Shown here one piece after another: positions 41,268-50,939 of a DNA stretch of 51,706 bases (its first letter is position 1; the number at the start of each line of letters is the position of its first letter). The DNA comes from a virus. Under the pieces are notes generated by a model. It made no database searches. It was not told where the DNA came from and worked only from the letters and a program-made list of their open reading frames with translations. Position numbers and translations under genes: made by a program. The stretch lies in the IMG/VR virus record IMGVR_UViG_3300007276_000067, positions 1 through 51,706 of that record. One strand, given 5' to 3'.

Positions 41268-41742
41268 CGGAAATACGGTTATACCCTCACCGTATGTGCT
41301 TACGATATCTGAGTTTAAATCGCTCAAGATTGAGGAGCTCTCTGCTGTATATTTTTTTGTGGACCACAGATCTCCTTACGGAGTGTATGAGGAAGAAGAT
41401 AGGTGGAATCACATCATGGACCTGTTAAAAGTTAAGTCTACCCCGAAGATTAAAGCAGCAATAGAGAAGTACAAAGAGATGTCAGAGACATCAGCAGTAA
41501 AGCTGCTCAAAGCTGCTAGAGAATCCGTAACCAAACTTGAAGCGTACTTTAGGGATGTTGACTTGACGCTAGCAGATGATAATGGTAAGCCTATATTTCA
41601 CGCCAAAGATTTAATATCTAATCTGTCTAACATGGCAAAAGTGGTGCAAAGTCTAGATGAGCTGGAAGATCTAGTAAAAAAGCAACAGCAAAAGGACAAT
41701 CCTAACAGAGGAGGCGTAGTAACTAACAAGTATTCGCAGTGA
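41245..41742 (+). CDS. Hypothetical protein, possible small terminase subunit
   Basis: The 165-residue protein ends in a helical, charged C-terminus with MAKVVQSLDELEDLVKKQQQ. The gene overlaps the terminase GTG start by four bases (GTGA). Immediate linkage to the large subunit and helical makeup suit a small terminase, but no HTH is evident in the N-terminal part, so the call is positional. Confidence 0.5.
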   Translation: MKNLITADGNTVIPSPYVLTISEFKSLKIEELSAVYFFVDHRSPYGVYEEEDRWNHIMDLLKVKSTPKIKAAIEKYKEMSETSAVKLLKAARESVTKLEAYFRDVDLTLADDNGKPIFHAKDLISNLSNMAKVVQSLDELEDLVKKQQQKDNPNRGGVVTNKYSQ

Positions 41743-43703
41743 TATTCCAAAACACACATAATTTCTCCCCAGCAGCCCGAACATACCTCAAGTCTGGCTA
41801 CTATACTGATGCACTGGCGGGAACAAAAGAGTATTATGAGTTTTGGGATACAGAGAGAAGCAGATGTTTGTATGGATTCGAGGTAGACGGCGTAAGAATT
41901 ACAGGTTATCACTACTTTTACCTTAATTACTGCCCTATTGACCGAGCAGTAGACGAAGTTCTCCCAGATGGGACCGTCCAGGCAAGAAGAGAGCGCACAT
42001 TTCCAGCGTTTTACGATGGAGACTACAAATACTACCACGCAGTAGACACATGTAGAAAAGAAAACAAGCATATGTCTGTACTTAAGGCTAGACGTAAGGG
42101 ATTTTCCTACAAAGCTGGAAGTATGCTAGCACGTAACTACTTCTTTCTACGTAACTCCAAGAACTTTGTATTTGCAGAACAGAAAGAATACCTAACAGGG
42201 GACGGACTGCTTTCTAAAACTTGGGATTTTATATCATTCATAGATGATAACACTGCATGGACACAGCCTCGTCTTACTGACAAGGAGATGCACAAACAGT
42301 CTGGGTATAAGAAAAGAGTTAACGGAACAGACGTAGCTCTTGGTATGAAATCCCAAATAATCGGGGTATCACTTAAGGACAATCCGCACAAAGTGCGTGG
42401 TAAAGCGGGTGAGCTCATATTCTTTGAAGAAGCTGGATCATTTTCAGGACTTCTAACTGCCTGGGAGATTGCTATGCCTACAATGAAACAAGGTTCTAAA
42501 ACACTTGGAACTATGATAGCATTTGGTACAGGGGGTGAAGAAGGGCACGGATTTGCGTCATTGGAAGAGCTATTCTACCACCCAGAAGCGTATAACTGCT
42601 TATCATTTGAAAATGAATGGGATGCAGGAGCTATGGGAACTTCATGTGGGTACTTTGTTCCCATATACCAAAACCTAGACGGCTTTATGGACGACTACGG
42701 TAACTCAATGATTGCGGACGCAAAAGAGTTTGAAGAAGAAGCTCGAACTAATAAAAAGAAAGCAAATGATGCAAAGGCTCTAGACCAGTATATAGCTGAG
42801 CACCCCTTTACACCACAAGAAGCCACACTCCAGACTACAATAAACATCTTTGATGTTACTTCCTTAAAGGAGCAATACAATAGAGTAAAAGCACATAACC
42901 TAGAAAAGGAGGGCACTGCTGGATTGCTGTACTATAAAGGAGAGAGTGTACAGTTTAGACCTGATCCCTCTGTCAAAGCAATAAACAAGTTTCCACACAG
43001 AAAGGATGATGATTTAACAGGGGGAGTAGTAGTGTATCAAAATCCGTTTAAGACTAAAGAAGGAAATACTCCTCACAATCTCTACGTTATCTGCCATGAC
43101 CCGTATGCACAGAGTAAAAGTACAACGAACCAATCCTTAGGAGCAGCATATGTAATTAAACGTCCCAACAATCTATCTAAACCAGACGATATGATTGTAG
43201 CTAGTTACGTAGGACGCCCGCAAACACAAGACGAATACAACAGAAACCTGTTTATGTTAGCAGATTACTACAATGCTAAGATTGGGTTTGAGAATGACAG
43301 AGGAGAACTTATTGCATATGCTAAGCGATATCGCAAGTTGCATAAACTGCAAGAAGAGTTTGAAATGCTAGACAAGCGGGAGCTACGATCGAGAAACGTT
43401 AAGCGGCAGTATGGTATGCATATGACGGAGCAACGTAAGCGTCAAGGAGAGCTATATATAAGAGACTGGTTAATATCGCCACGAAGCACAGATGAAGATG
43501 GTAATGTAAGATTAAATTTACATGACATTTATGATGTTGGATTATTACAAGAATTGATTAAATTTAACCACAAAGGTAATTTTGACCGAGTCATGGCTTT
43601 TATGGTGGGAATGTATCACACTAGAGAGCTATATAATAAAGAGGTCGTTGAAAGCATTAACGACATGTCTCAGAACGAATGGTTCGATCGAAATTATAAC
43701 TAA
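41739..43703 (+). CDS. terL: Terminase large subunit
   Basis: The start is a GTG inside the previous stop. The ATPase half has an atypical Walker A, KARRKGFSYKAG (residues about 113-124), and Walker B GELIFFEEAGS (about 225). The nuclease half has YVICHDPYAQS (about 450) and GFENDRGELIAYAKRY (about 515), both carrying metal-binding acids. At 654 residues it is normal for the family. The KARRKGxS form of Walker A is typical of terminases in this branch of Bacteroidota phages. Confidence 0.93.
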   Translation: MIFQNTHNFSPAARTYLKSGYYTDALAGTKEYYEFWDTERSRCLYGFEVDGVRITGYHYFYLNYCPIDRAVDEVLPDGTVQARRERTFPAFYDGDYKYYHAVDTCRKENKHMSVLKARRKGFSYKAGSMLARNYFFLRNSKNFVFAEQKEYLTGDGLLSKTWDFISFIDDNTAWTQPRLTDKEMHKQSGYKKRVNGTDVALGMKSQIIGVSLKDNPHKVRGKAGELIFFEEAGSFSGLLTAWEIAMPTMKQGSKTLGTMIAFGTGGEEGHGFASLEELFYHPEAYNCLSFENEWDAGAMGTSCGYFVPIYQNLDGFMDDYGNSMIADAKEFEEEARTNKKKANDAKALDQYIAEHPFTPQEATLQTTINIFDVTSLKEQYNRVKAHNLEKEGTAGLLYYKGESVQFRPDPSVKAINKFPHRKDDDLTGGVVVYQNPFKTKEGNTPHNLYVICHDPYAQSKSTTNQSLGAAYVIKRPNNLSKPDDMIVASYVGRPQTQDEYNRNLFMLADYYNAKIGFENDRGELIAYAKRYRKLHKLQEEFEMLDKRELRSRNVKRQYGMHMTEQRKRQGELYIRDWLISPRSTDEDGNVRLNLHDIYDVGLLQELIKFNHKGNFDRVMAFMVGMYHTRELYNKEVVESINDMSQNEWFDRNYN

Positions 43704-43721
43704 ATTTTATACTTTTACAGG

Positions 43722-45944
43722 ATGTACGGAGCAGCAAAAATACCGCAGCAGAGACTCCCGCTAAAGAAGAAGACTAAGAAGTGGAGAGAGGAATGCATTG
43801 ATGCTTTCATTAACCTATCTAAGTTCGGACTCAGCGAGAGACGCAGCAACCTTAAGGCCCTATATGATTACTATAACGGAGAGGTAGACGAGACTGATTA
43901 TCGCTATGTTATAAAGCCGTACGGTAAAAGCAGAGAAAACTTCCCATCCAAGCTACGGAACTACCCAATCATCAAGCCAATCATAGACTTGTTGCTAGGA
44001 GAGAAGTCAAAAAGACCATTAAACTACAGCGTTACTGTAAAGAACGCAGACAGTGTTAGCCTCAAAGAACAAGCTAAGGTTGAGCAATTACGCAAAACCG
44101 TGGAGGCTATGTTCTTAAAAGAAATAGCAGAGCCTAAAGATCTAGAGAGTCAGCAGGCACAAGAACAGAAGCCACTTCTCCCTAAACAAGTAGCAGAACA
44201 GTTTGAGCGTACATATGTAGATGACAGAGCCATCAAAGGACAGGCAGCTGTAAACTATATCATGTATGAGCAAGAAATGTATGATAAGTTCCAAAAACAG
44301 TTCTTTCATTTCTTAATCTCTGGAGAAGCATACTCCCACAAAGGAGTAAGACGCTCAGAGCCTTTCTATGACGTAGTTAATCCTATTGATATTGACTTTG
44401 ATAAAGACCCAGATGTAGAGTTTGTAGAGGACGGTGACTGGGCAATTGTTAGAAGATACGCGCACACGTCTACAGTCATAGATCAGTTTGGGGACTTTCT
44501 TACAGAGCAGCAGGTTCTAGAACTAGAAGATCCTAAGAATCAATCAGTAGACACATACTTATTGTACAGGTCAGAAGCAGCAGGTAACGGAGATAACGTA
44601 TACCGCAATAGACTTGTTGAGGTAGTTACTGTGTACTGGAAGAGCAGAAAACGTATTGGGTTTGTAGAATACATAGATCCACAAACAGGCGTAGCGGAAG
44701 AGTTTGAGATAGATGAGGAGTACAAAATGCCAGCAGAACTCAAAGCCCAGGGCGCTAAAACCAACTGGGAATGGGTAAATGAGGTGTGGGAGGGAACAAA
44801 GATTGATGGTAGATTCTATGTAAAGATGACCCCAATCGCTAACCAGCGTACATCACTAGATAACCCATCTCTGTGTAAGCTTCCAATAAATGGATTCAAG
44901 TACTCAGACATTAACTCTAATAACGTATCTCTAGTTAGTTTAGGTATACCTTTTCAGATTAACTACAACATATTCAAGTACCGCATGGAACTTGCTATTG
45001 CACGGTCTAAGGACATCATAGCACAGTTTGATATCAACATGATCCCAAAGAAATGGGACCTGGATAAGTTTATGTACTACGTAGAAGGCACAGGTATTGC
45101 TTGGGTTGACTACAACAAGGAGGGTATCCAACTATCACCACAACACCAATCTGTGCTTGACATGTCTATTAAGACAATAGAGCAGTACATACTTCTCTTA
45201 GAGAATACTATGCAGGAGTGGGAAAAGATATCAGGAGTAAACAGACAACGACAAGGAACAATAGGAGCTCATGAAGGCAAAGGCTCTTCCCAACAAGCCA
45301 TTGTACAGTCAAGTCACATTACAGAAGACTTATTCCGCAAGTTCTCACGATTCGAACAACGAGAGCTGCAAGGAATGCTGGACTACTCTAAAGAAGCTTG
45401 GATATCTGGAAAGAAAGGCATGTATGTAATGCCTGACACAACTACTCAGTTTATAGACCTTGATTCACTTGGGCACATGGAGTCTGAGTACGGAATCTTT
45501 GTATCTGATGCAGGTAGAGACCAGGAAAACATTAGACAAGCACGTGAGCTCTCACAAGCAATGATTCAAAACGGGATGCCTGCATCTGCAGTACTTGAGT
45601 TGCTTGATACTGAGAACTTCTCTGGTATCAAAGACAAGCTACGTAAAGCAGAAGCCGCACAGCAAGAACTTGAGCAAGCTCAGCAGCAAGCTCAACAACA
45701 ACAAATGCAGCAGCAACAGCAGATGGAGCAGGCTAAGATGCAGCAAGAGACCCAAGAAAAAGATCGTGACAGGCAGAAAGATATTGAGATAGCCCTGATT
45801 AATGCAGAAGCAAAAGACCAAGCTAATCGCTTGAACATTGACCTGCAGAAGATTATGATGGACAACGACATTAAGCAGAAAGAAGTAGATCTTAAACGTG
45901 AAGCGTTATCTAAAGAAGGTGACCTAGAACCTAATGGGGAGTAA
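43722..45944 (+). CDS. Portal protein
   Basis: The 740-residue protein lies directly after terL, 19 bases apart. Typical portal features are NYPIIKPIIDLLLGEKSKRP near the N-terminus, VNPIDIDFDKDPDVEFVEDG, IGAHEGKGSSQQAIVQSS (the conserved ...S..Q..I region before the long stem helix) and a C-terminal Gln-rich coiled coil (AQQELEQAQQQAQQQQ). It forms the dodecameric DNA channel. The stop and the next start share TAATG. Confidence 0.88.
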   Translation: MYGAAKIPQQRLPLKKKTKKWREECIDAFINLSKFGLSERRSNLKALYDYYNGEVDETDYRYVIKPYGKSRENFPSKLRNYPIIKPIIDLLLGEKSKRPLNYSVTVKNADSVSLKEQAKVEQLRKTVEAMFLKEIAEPKDLESQQAQEQKPLLPKQVAEQFERTYVDDRAIKGQAAVNYIMYEQEMYDKFQKQFFHFLISGEAYSHKGVRRSEPFYDVVNPIDIDFDKDPDVEFVEDGDWAIVRRYAHTSTVIDQFGDFLTEQQVLELEDPKNQSVDTYLLYRSEAAGNGDNVYRNRLVEVVTVYWKSRKRIGFVEYIDPQTGVAEEFEIDEEYKMPAELKAQGAKTNWEWVNEVWEGTKIDGRFYVKMTPIANQRTSLDNPSLCKLPINGFKYSDINSNNVSLVSLGIPFQINYNIFKYRMELAIARSKDIIAQFDINMIPKKWDLDKFMYYVEGTGIAWVDYNKEGIQLSPQHQSVLDMSIKTIEQYILLLENTMQEWEKISGVNRQRQGTIGAHEGKGSSQQAIVQSSHITEDLFRKFSRFEQRELQGMLDYSKEAWISGKKGMYVMPDTTTQFIDLDSLGHMESEYGIFVSDAGRDQENIRQARELSQAMIQNGMPASAVLELLDTENFSGIKDKLRKAEAAQQELEQAQQQAQQQQMQQQQQMEQAKMQQETQEKDRDRQKDIEIALINAEAKDQANRLNIDLQKIMMDNDIKQKEVDLKREALSKEGDLEPNGE

Positions 45945-48181
45945 TGGATAATGTTACTCGACGTGGGTTATTGACGAGACACAGACAGTCTCAGTTTCCT
46001 GGTTCTATACTTGATGTATTTAAGGCATATGACCAAGGAGTAGATCTAATTGGGGAGTTTGAACAGCAACAAATGCAAGTTGCACAAACACCTCAACAAC
46101 AACAGCAAGGATTGAGACCTGAGCACCAAGCGGGGAACGTTAATCAAAGTATGGCATTCCCTAATGTCCCTCCTAACACTCCATTCAATACGATGGGCAT
46201 GAAGGCCCCAATCGATATCAAGAAGTTCGATGAGCAGGGACACTTAGTCAAGTCATACGATGACGTTCCCCCAGGTGTACAGAATCTCCCAACAGGACCA
46301 CAACGTGGTACAGTCATTGAGACTCCTGCTAATATGCAGGCTGGAGGAGTTATTTCTGGAATGGAACAATACGCACAGTATAACAACCTTAACCCAGAGT
46401 TAGCAGCAGCCGTTGCGTCTCGTCCTCAAAACAATGATCGCTTAACGTCGTACACAGACGCACAAATGCGTCAGTTTAATAATAGGGGAGAACAGACTCG
46501 TGTAAATAAAGCCCAGACAAATATGTCGAACAGGTTAAGCACTGCAGGTAGCAATGCTTACCAGTTTCATAAAGACAAGCCTTTAGACGCTTTAGGCATG
46601 GACTTAGCAATTGCAGGACAACTACCTATAGTTGGGGAAGTAGCGGATTTAGCAAATGCTGGAATTAGTGGCGCGCGGGGCCTTTACAATACTGCAGTAG
46701 GGGACACAGCAAAAGCTAAAGAACAGTATGCATTAGCAGGTCTTAGTGCCGCCAGTGCAATACCGTTTGTAGGGAATGCAGCGGGTGCAGCTCGCCTTGC
46801 TAAAACTGGGCATAAAATAGCACATAAAGCACACAATCTTGAGAAAGGGGTAATTGGGGCAAAAACTTTTAAAGCAAGCGCTCATGAAAGCAAACAAAGA
46901 GGTGGATTTAAAGGTTCTGATTTAGAGTCCGCTATGAAAGTAGGAGCGGGGGCAGCTGTTACTAGCACAGTAGGAAGAGGAATATCTGCGCTTGCTAAAA
47001 ATAGAAATCTTGACAAAGATGCATTTGCTCAATGGAAAGCTGGACAAGACAGAGCTCACCAAGCATTGCTTGGAATGGACTATGACGAGTACTGTCTAAC
47101 AGGTGATTGTCCTGAAAACCCATTTCAAGGCGATCCTCCAAATTTTAAAGATTGGAGGAACCATGACTATTTCTCTGCTTCGCAAACTAATGCTCGTCCT
47201 GTAGGAAGACTTGTTCAAGGATTTGAAGACAACCCACTACAGGGCAAGTCAATACTTAAACAAGGAGTAAGAGATGGGATCGTTACAGGGGCACTGACCT
47301 ACGGTACCAACAAGCTGCTAGACAATACAAGGTTTGGAAGAAAAGTAAAACGCAACTTTAACGTAAAAGTAGGTTGGAACGGGAGAAGACAAGATGGAGG
47401 ACCTAGAAAGATGCAGTCAGGCGGCACTTTTCCACAGCAGGGACCTGATGGATTAGTTTTTCCTACTACCCCTCCTGATACAGCTCAAACAGCTACACCT
47501 ACGGCACCTCCTGTGCGCGAAGTACCAAGATTTCAAGATACTCGAGAGTGGATAGAAAGAGAGTACGGCCCTGATCAGTTCGGAGACACTCTTAACTTAA
47601 CTGCACTAGACTTAGTATCTGAGCACAGACAAAACATACAACAACCTCACGCAGTGAGAGACACCATTGCATACCACGAAACTGGGCCTCACCAAAGAAT
47701 GCAACCAAATGCAGTTCAGATTACAAATAGAGGAGGACAAGGAGTAGGAAGAGGAATGTATATGTATGACCAGCCTTCTACACTAACTGCTGCAAATAGA
47801 GTAGATGATATTGCTAATTACATGGGGCTCGAAACACCAAGCTTTATATCTAACCTACGAGAAAGTAATGGAACCTCTAGAGCAGATACTCTATCTAGAG
47901 AACAGCAAGACATGTTATTTATGGGGGATCTTATTGAAGGTCCTGCGCCTGGAAGAGCATACGGCGCAGGTCAAACAGATATTGAAAGCCTTTGGTATAG
48001 AGGACATAACAGACGTCCAGACGAACAAACTGCAAGGAGAGAGTTTAGAGAAAGTATGCGGGGTCTACAAGAAGATGATTTAAGAAATTATATGTTCCAA
48101 GAAGATCGTCGTAACTACTTTGAACGACAAGAAAGACGACATGGAGGAGCAATGCGGAAATACTTTAAACTACGAAAGTGA
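45944..48181 (+). CDS. Multidomain virion protein with membrane-active and lysozyme-like regions
   Basis: The N-terminal 200 residues are Gln/Pro-rich and carry MQAGG and later QDGG and MQSGG motifs seen in structural proteins of Bacteroidota phages. Residues about 210-300 contain two small-residue hydrophobic helices, LPIVGEVADLANAGISG and LSAASAIPFVGNAAGAA, much like the pre-toxin segment of polymorphic toxins. The C-terminal part has AYHETGPHQRMQPNAVQ (Glu579) and GRGMYMYDQPS with TAANR, resembling a transglycosylase-type E-x-G...Q pattern. It probably opens the envelope during DNA entry. The gene is coupled to portal by TAATG. Confidence 0.7.
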   Translation: MDNVTRRGLLTRHRQSQFPGSILDVFKAYDQGVDLIGEFEQQQMQVAQTPQQQQQGLRPEHQAGNVNQSMAFPNVPPNTPFNTMGMKAPIDIKKFDEQGHLVKSYDDVPPGVQNLPTGPQRGTVIETPANMQAGGVISGMEQYAQYNNLNPELAAAVASRPQNNDRLTSYTDAQMRQFNNRGEQTRVNKAQTNMSNRLSTAGSNAYQFHKDKPLDALGMDLAIAGQLPIVGEVADLANAGISGARGLYNTAVGDTAKAKEQYALAGLSAASAIPFVGNAAGAARLAKTGHKIAHKAHNLEKGVIGAKTFKASAHESKQRGGFKGSDLESAMKVGAGAAVTSTVGRGISALAKNRNLDKDAFAQWKAGQDRAHQALLGMDYDEYCLTGDCPENPFQGDPPNFKDWRNHDYFSASQTNARPVGRLVQGFEDNPLQGKSILKQGVRDGIVTGALTYGTNKLLDNTRFGRKVKRNFNVKVGWNGRRQDGGPRKMQSGGTFPQQGPDGLVFPTTPPDTAQTATPTAPPVREVPRFQDTREWIEREYGPDQFGDTLNLTALDLVSEHRQNIQQPHAVRDTIAYHETGPHQRMQPNAVQITNRGGQGVGRGMYMYDQPSTLTAANRVDDIANYMGLETPSFISNLRESNGTSRADTLSREQQDMLFMGDLIEGPAPGRAYGAGQTDIESLWYRGHNRRPDEQTARREFRESMRGLQEDDLRNYMFQEDRRNYFERQERRHGGAMRKYFKLRK

Positions 48182-48252
48182 CATATTATAAGGTTTTTTG
48201 TAAAAAATAATTTTATAAGAAACAAGCAAACTAACTAATTAAATTTGTAAAC
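48182..48252 (+). promoter_or_regulatory. A/T-rich leader before the scaffold gene
   Basis: The gap contains AAACTAACTAATTAAATTTG (48228-48247), five bases before the ATG. The capsid gene has a near copy (AAACTAACTTAAATTT, 49358-49373) and the holin a partial copy (AAACTAACTA, 33391-33400). TAAATTTG matches the -7 consensus but is too close to the ATG and lacks -33; a translation leader is more likely. Confidence 0.55.
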
Positions 48253-49356
48253 ATGCAACCAGACGACAAATTAAACATAGACTCTCTTACCCTAGACAAT
48301 GTCATAGGGGATGGAGTCGAAGTAGAACAGGACGCCACAGACGTTCTAGACAAAGCTCCTCAAGAAGTTGAGGAAGTAACAGATGAAATATCTGCGGAAC
48401 CTGATGATAGGGGTGATGAGGACGCTGATGATGATGAATATCAACATGAGCAAGAAGATCAAAACTATATTGAAGATGAAGCAGACGAAGATGTTGAAGC
48501 AGAAAGCGGAAGCGTAGCCTTTGAAGTTGCAAAAACTTTAGGGTTCGAATTAGACGGAGACTATGAAGATTCTGTAGAGGGTCTTACAAGCTTTGTAAAA
48601 GACGTTACGCAAAACGCAGCAGAAGAACAATTGGAAGGCCTATTCCAGCAGTTCCCTGAAGTGCAACAACATCTTGACTACGTACTAGCGGGAGGAGAAT
48701 CCCGTGAGTTCTTTCAAAGACAGGGCCAGCAGATAGATTACAACTCTATCCAAGTAGAAGAAGGAGACGTTAATATGCAACGTGCAATATTGGCTCAATT
48801 TCTTCAAACTAAAGGCCACGATACAGAATTCATACAAGACACTATTGATACGTATGAGGATTCTGGAAAGTTGTACAATAACGCTGAAAAAGCTAAAGGT
48901 CATCTTGCATCTTATCAAAAAGAAGAGCAAGAACAAATGATGGCTCAGCAGCGTGAAGAGTATGAACAACAACAAAAACAACAGCAAGAGTTCTGGGGTG
49001 AGGTAGCTGATACTATCGAATCGGGGAATGAGTTTGCTGGAGTTCGTATACCAGACCGAGAGAAATCAAACTTTTTTGAATACATATCTGAATCTGTTGG
49101 AGATAACGGGGAAACACAAAGAGACCTCGACTATCAAGAAGCAGGGACAGATGTCAAGTTGGCTATAGATTATATGCTATATAGCGGATTTGATCTTAGT
49201 GGTGTAATCGAAAAGAAAGCGAAAACTCAAGCTGCTCAGAATTTAAGAAACAGGATTGTTTCAAATGAAGAGAAAGTAAAGAGCGCTCGCAAACAACAAC
49301 GCAGATCTACAAACGTCGACTTTGACAACTTAGATCTCGGAAGCATCCTACAATAA
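48253..49356 (+). CDS. Capsid scaffolding protein
   Basis: The 367-residue protein begins with about 80 highly acidic residues (DDRGDEDADDDEYQHEQED). It continues as helical and Gln-rich (EEQEQMMAQQREEYEQQQK), and ends in a basic C-terminus (KEKVKSARKQQRRST-like). This charge pattern, acidic start and basic capsid-binding end, and the position directly before the major capsid gene, are classic for scaffold proteins. Confidence 0.8.
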   Translation: MQPDDKLNIDSLTLDNVIGDGVEVEQDATDVLDKAPQEVEEVTDEISAEPDDRGDEDADDDEYQHEQEDQNYIEDEADEDVEAESGSVAFEVAKTLGFELDGDYEDSVEGLTSFVKDVTQNAAEEQLEGLFQQFPEVQQHLDYVLAGGESREFFQRQGQQIDYNSIQVEEGDVNMQRAILAQFLQTKGHDTEFIQDTIDTYEDSGKLYNNAEKAKGHLASYQKEEQEQMMAQQREEYEQQQKQQQEFWGEVADTIESGNEFAGVRIPDREKSNFFEYISESVGDNGETQRDLDYQEAGTDVKLAIDYMLYSGFDLSGVIEKKAKTQAAQNLRNRIVSNEEKVKSARKQQRRSTNVDFDNLDLGSILQ

Positions 49357-49378
49357 AAACTAACTTAAATTTAAAACT

Positions 49379-50806
49379 ATGGCTTTAACGCAAGTACTAA
49401 AAACGTACTACAATGATCAGCAGATGACCGACACTAACTCGTTGGTTAATGCACTTATGGAGAAACCAGAAGAGTTGTCTCCAATTATTACTCACCTCGC
49501 AGGACGCGAAGAGAAGAAGTTTCCTTTGTCTTTCCTTACGGAAGGCGTAGGTAACACTAAATCTATCGACCGTTTTGAGTATGAGTACCGTGTAAAAACT
49601 CACGAAGTGAATGTACGCCCCGTGTCTAACGCAACAGCTTTGGCTGCAGCTCAAGGTGCAGGCGGTCAATTGTTCAAATTGACATTCCCTGACAAGTGGT
49701 TTATTTTCCCATATACCTTGGTTTCACAGTCTGGTGTACTTGCTCGTATTATGGAGCAGCCTAAGCCTGTATCTGGTGGATATGAGTATACATTGAAGCT
49801 CGTATCTCCTGATCAAGCTAGCATGCCCGCTGATGACGTCAAAAACGGCGCTCTCTTCGGTATGTTGTTTGCATCAGTAGGTGTAGACTTCTCTCGTGGA
49901 AATGCATCTAACTGGGCAGCGCCCGGATTGGTTCGTTCTAAGATCGGAACAGTACGTAAGTCTTACCACATGTCTGGTAATGCTAAGGATTATGTTGCAC
50001 AATTTGAGCTTCCAACTCGTGAAGGTTCTAAGACTAAATTGTGGATGGACTACGAAGAGTACCGTCACATGCTCAAGTTTAAAGAAGAGTGTGAGATGTA
50101 CTACTGGTATGGCCAGAAGACATATGGTGACAATGGTGTAAATGAGATGCTTGACGAGAACGGACAACCTGTAATTGCAGGTCCAGGTTTGTTTGAGCAA
50201 ATCATCAACAAGGACACTTACTCTACTCTCACTCAACAGAAGATTGAGAATGTAATTGGTGACTTGTTCTACGGAATGACTGACGCTACTGATAAGCAGG
50301 TGACTTTGTACACCGGTGTTGGTGGAGCACGTGAGTTTGATAAAGCAATGAAAGCCTACTATGGTGGTACCCCTTATCTCCAAACTACGGAGTCTAAGTT
50401 TATCACAGGTAGCGGACGTAGCTTAGGTATCACTGGTTACTTCAATTCTTATGAGCACGTTGATGGTCATAGAGTAAATGTAGTTAAGGTACCATTGATG
50501 GATCACGGTCCTGTTGCTCAAGCTTCTGCTAAGCACCCAGAATCTGGATTGCCATTGGAATCGTACAGAATGACGTTTGTCGACCAGTCTTCTTATGATG
50601 GAGAAAACAACCTCCAGATGATTAATAAGAAAGGCCGTGAAATGTTGCGTTGGGCTGTTGCTGGTTCAGTTGTCCCTAAGGGATTTGCTGAGTCCGACAC
50701 TCGCGCTAGTGACATAGACGGTGCATCTGTACACATGTTGAAGACAGCTGGTATCCTGCTCCGCAGATTCGATACTTCGCTTGATCTCCAGTGTGTGGCA
50801 TCGTAA
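49379..50806 (+). CDS. Major capsid protein (HK97 fold, crAss-like)
   Basis: The 475-residue protein lies after the scaffold gene and is followed by a strong hairpin. Codon use differs from the neighbours, with many C-ending codons such as TAC, CGT and GGT, as expected for the most highly expressed gene. It has PEELSPIITHLAGREEKKFP near the N-terminus and ATDKQVTLYTGVGGAREFD in the middle, resembling MCPs of this phage group. No separate protease is visible in the window. Confidence 0.85.
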   Translation: MALTQVLKTYYNDQQMTDTNSLVNALMEKPEELSPIITHLAGREEKKFPLSFLTEGVGNTKSIDRFEYEYRVKTHEVNVRPVSNATALAAAQGAGGQLFKLTFPDKWFIFPYTLVSQSGVLARIMEQPKPVSGGYEYTLKLVSPDQASMPADDVKNGALFGMLFASVGVDFSRGNASNWAAPGLVRSKIGTVRKSYHMSGNAKDYVAQFELPTREGSKTKLWMDYEEYRHMLKFKEECEMYYWYGQKTYGDNGVNEMLDENGQPVIAGPGLFEQIINKDTYSTLTQQKIENVIGDLFYGMTDATDKQVTLYTGVGGAREFDKAMKAYYGGTPYLQTTESKFITGSGRSLGITGYFNSYEHVDGHRVNVVKVPLMDHGPVAQASAKHPESGLPLESYRMTFVDQSSYDGENNLQMINKKGREMLRWAVAGSVVPKGFAESDTRASDIDGASVHMLKTAGILLRRFDTSLDLQCVAS

Positions 50807-50823
50807 TTTGTGTTTGGTTTGCA

Positions 50824-50854
50824 CAGGGGGGACTGCTATCGAGTGGTCCCCCTG
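50824..50854 (+). terminator. Strong hairpin after the capsid gene
   Basis: CAGGGGGGAC (50824-50833) pairs with GGTCCCCCTG (50845-50854), nine to ten pairs with one bulged G and an 11-base loop. It starts 18 bases after the capsid stop. It has no T tract (CTTACCAAAAAA follows), so it may be a weak terminator or a 3' transcript-stabilising stem. Confidence 0.65.
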
Positions 50855-50939
50855 CTTACCAAAAAACCCCTATTAAGTTATTCTTCTTATAAAAGAACAG
50901 CTTAGTTATTCTTTCTAAACTTAAAAGAACAATCAAACC

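Noticed and set aside
48240-48247. TAAATTTG before the scaffold gene as promoter -7 element
   Set aside because: Only five bases from the ATG and no TTTG at -33; better explained as part of the A/T-rich leader.
49874-50383. Minus-strand frame inside the capsid gene (169 codons)
   Set aside because: Mirror of the strongly biased codon use of the capsid gene; no features of a real protein.
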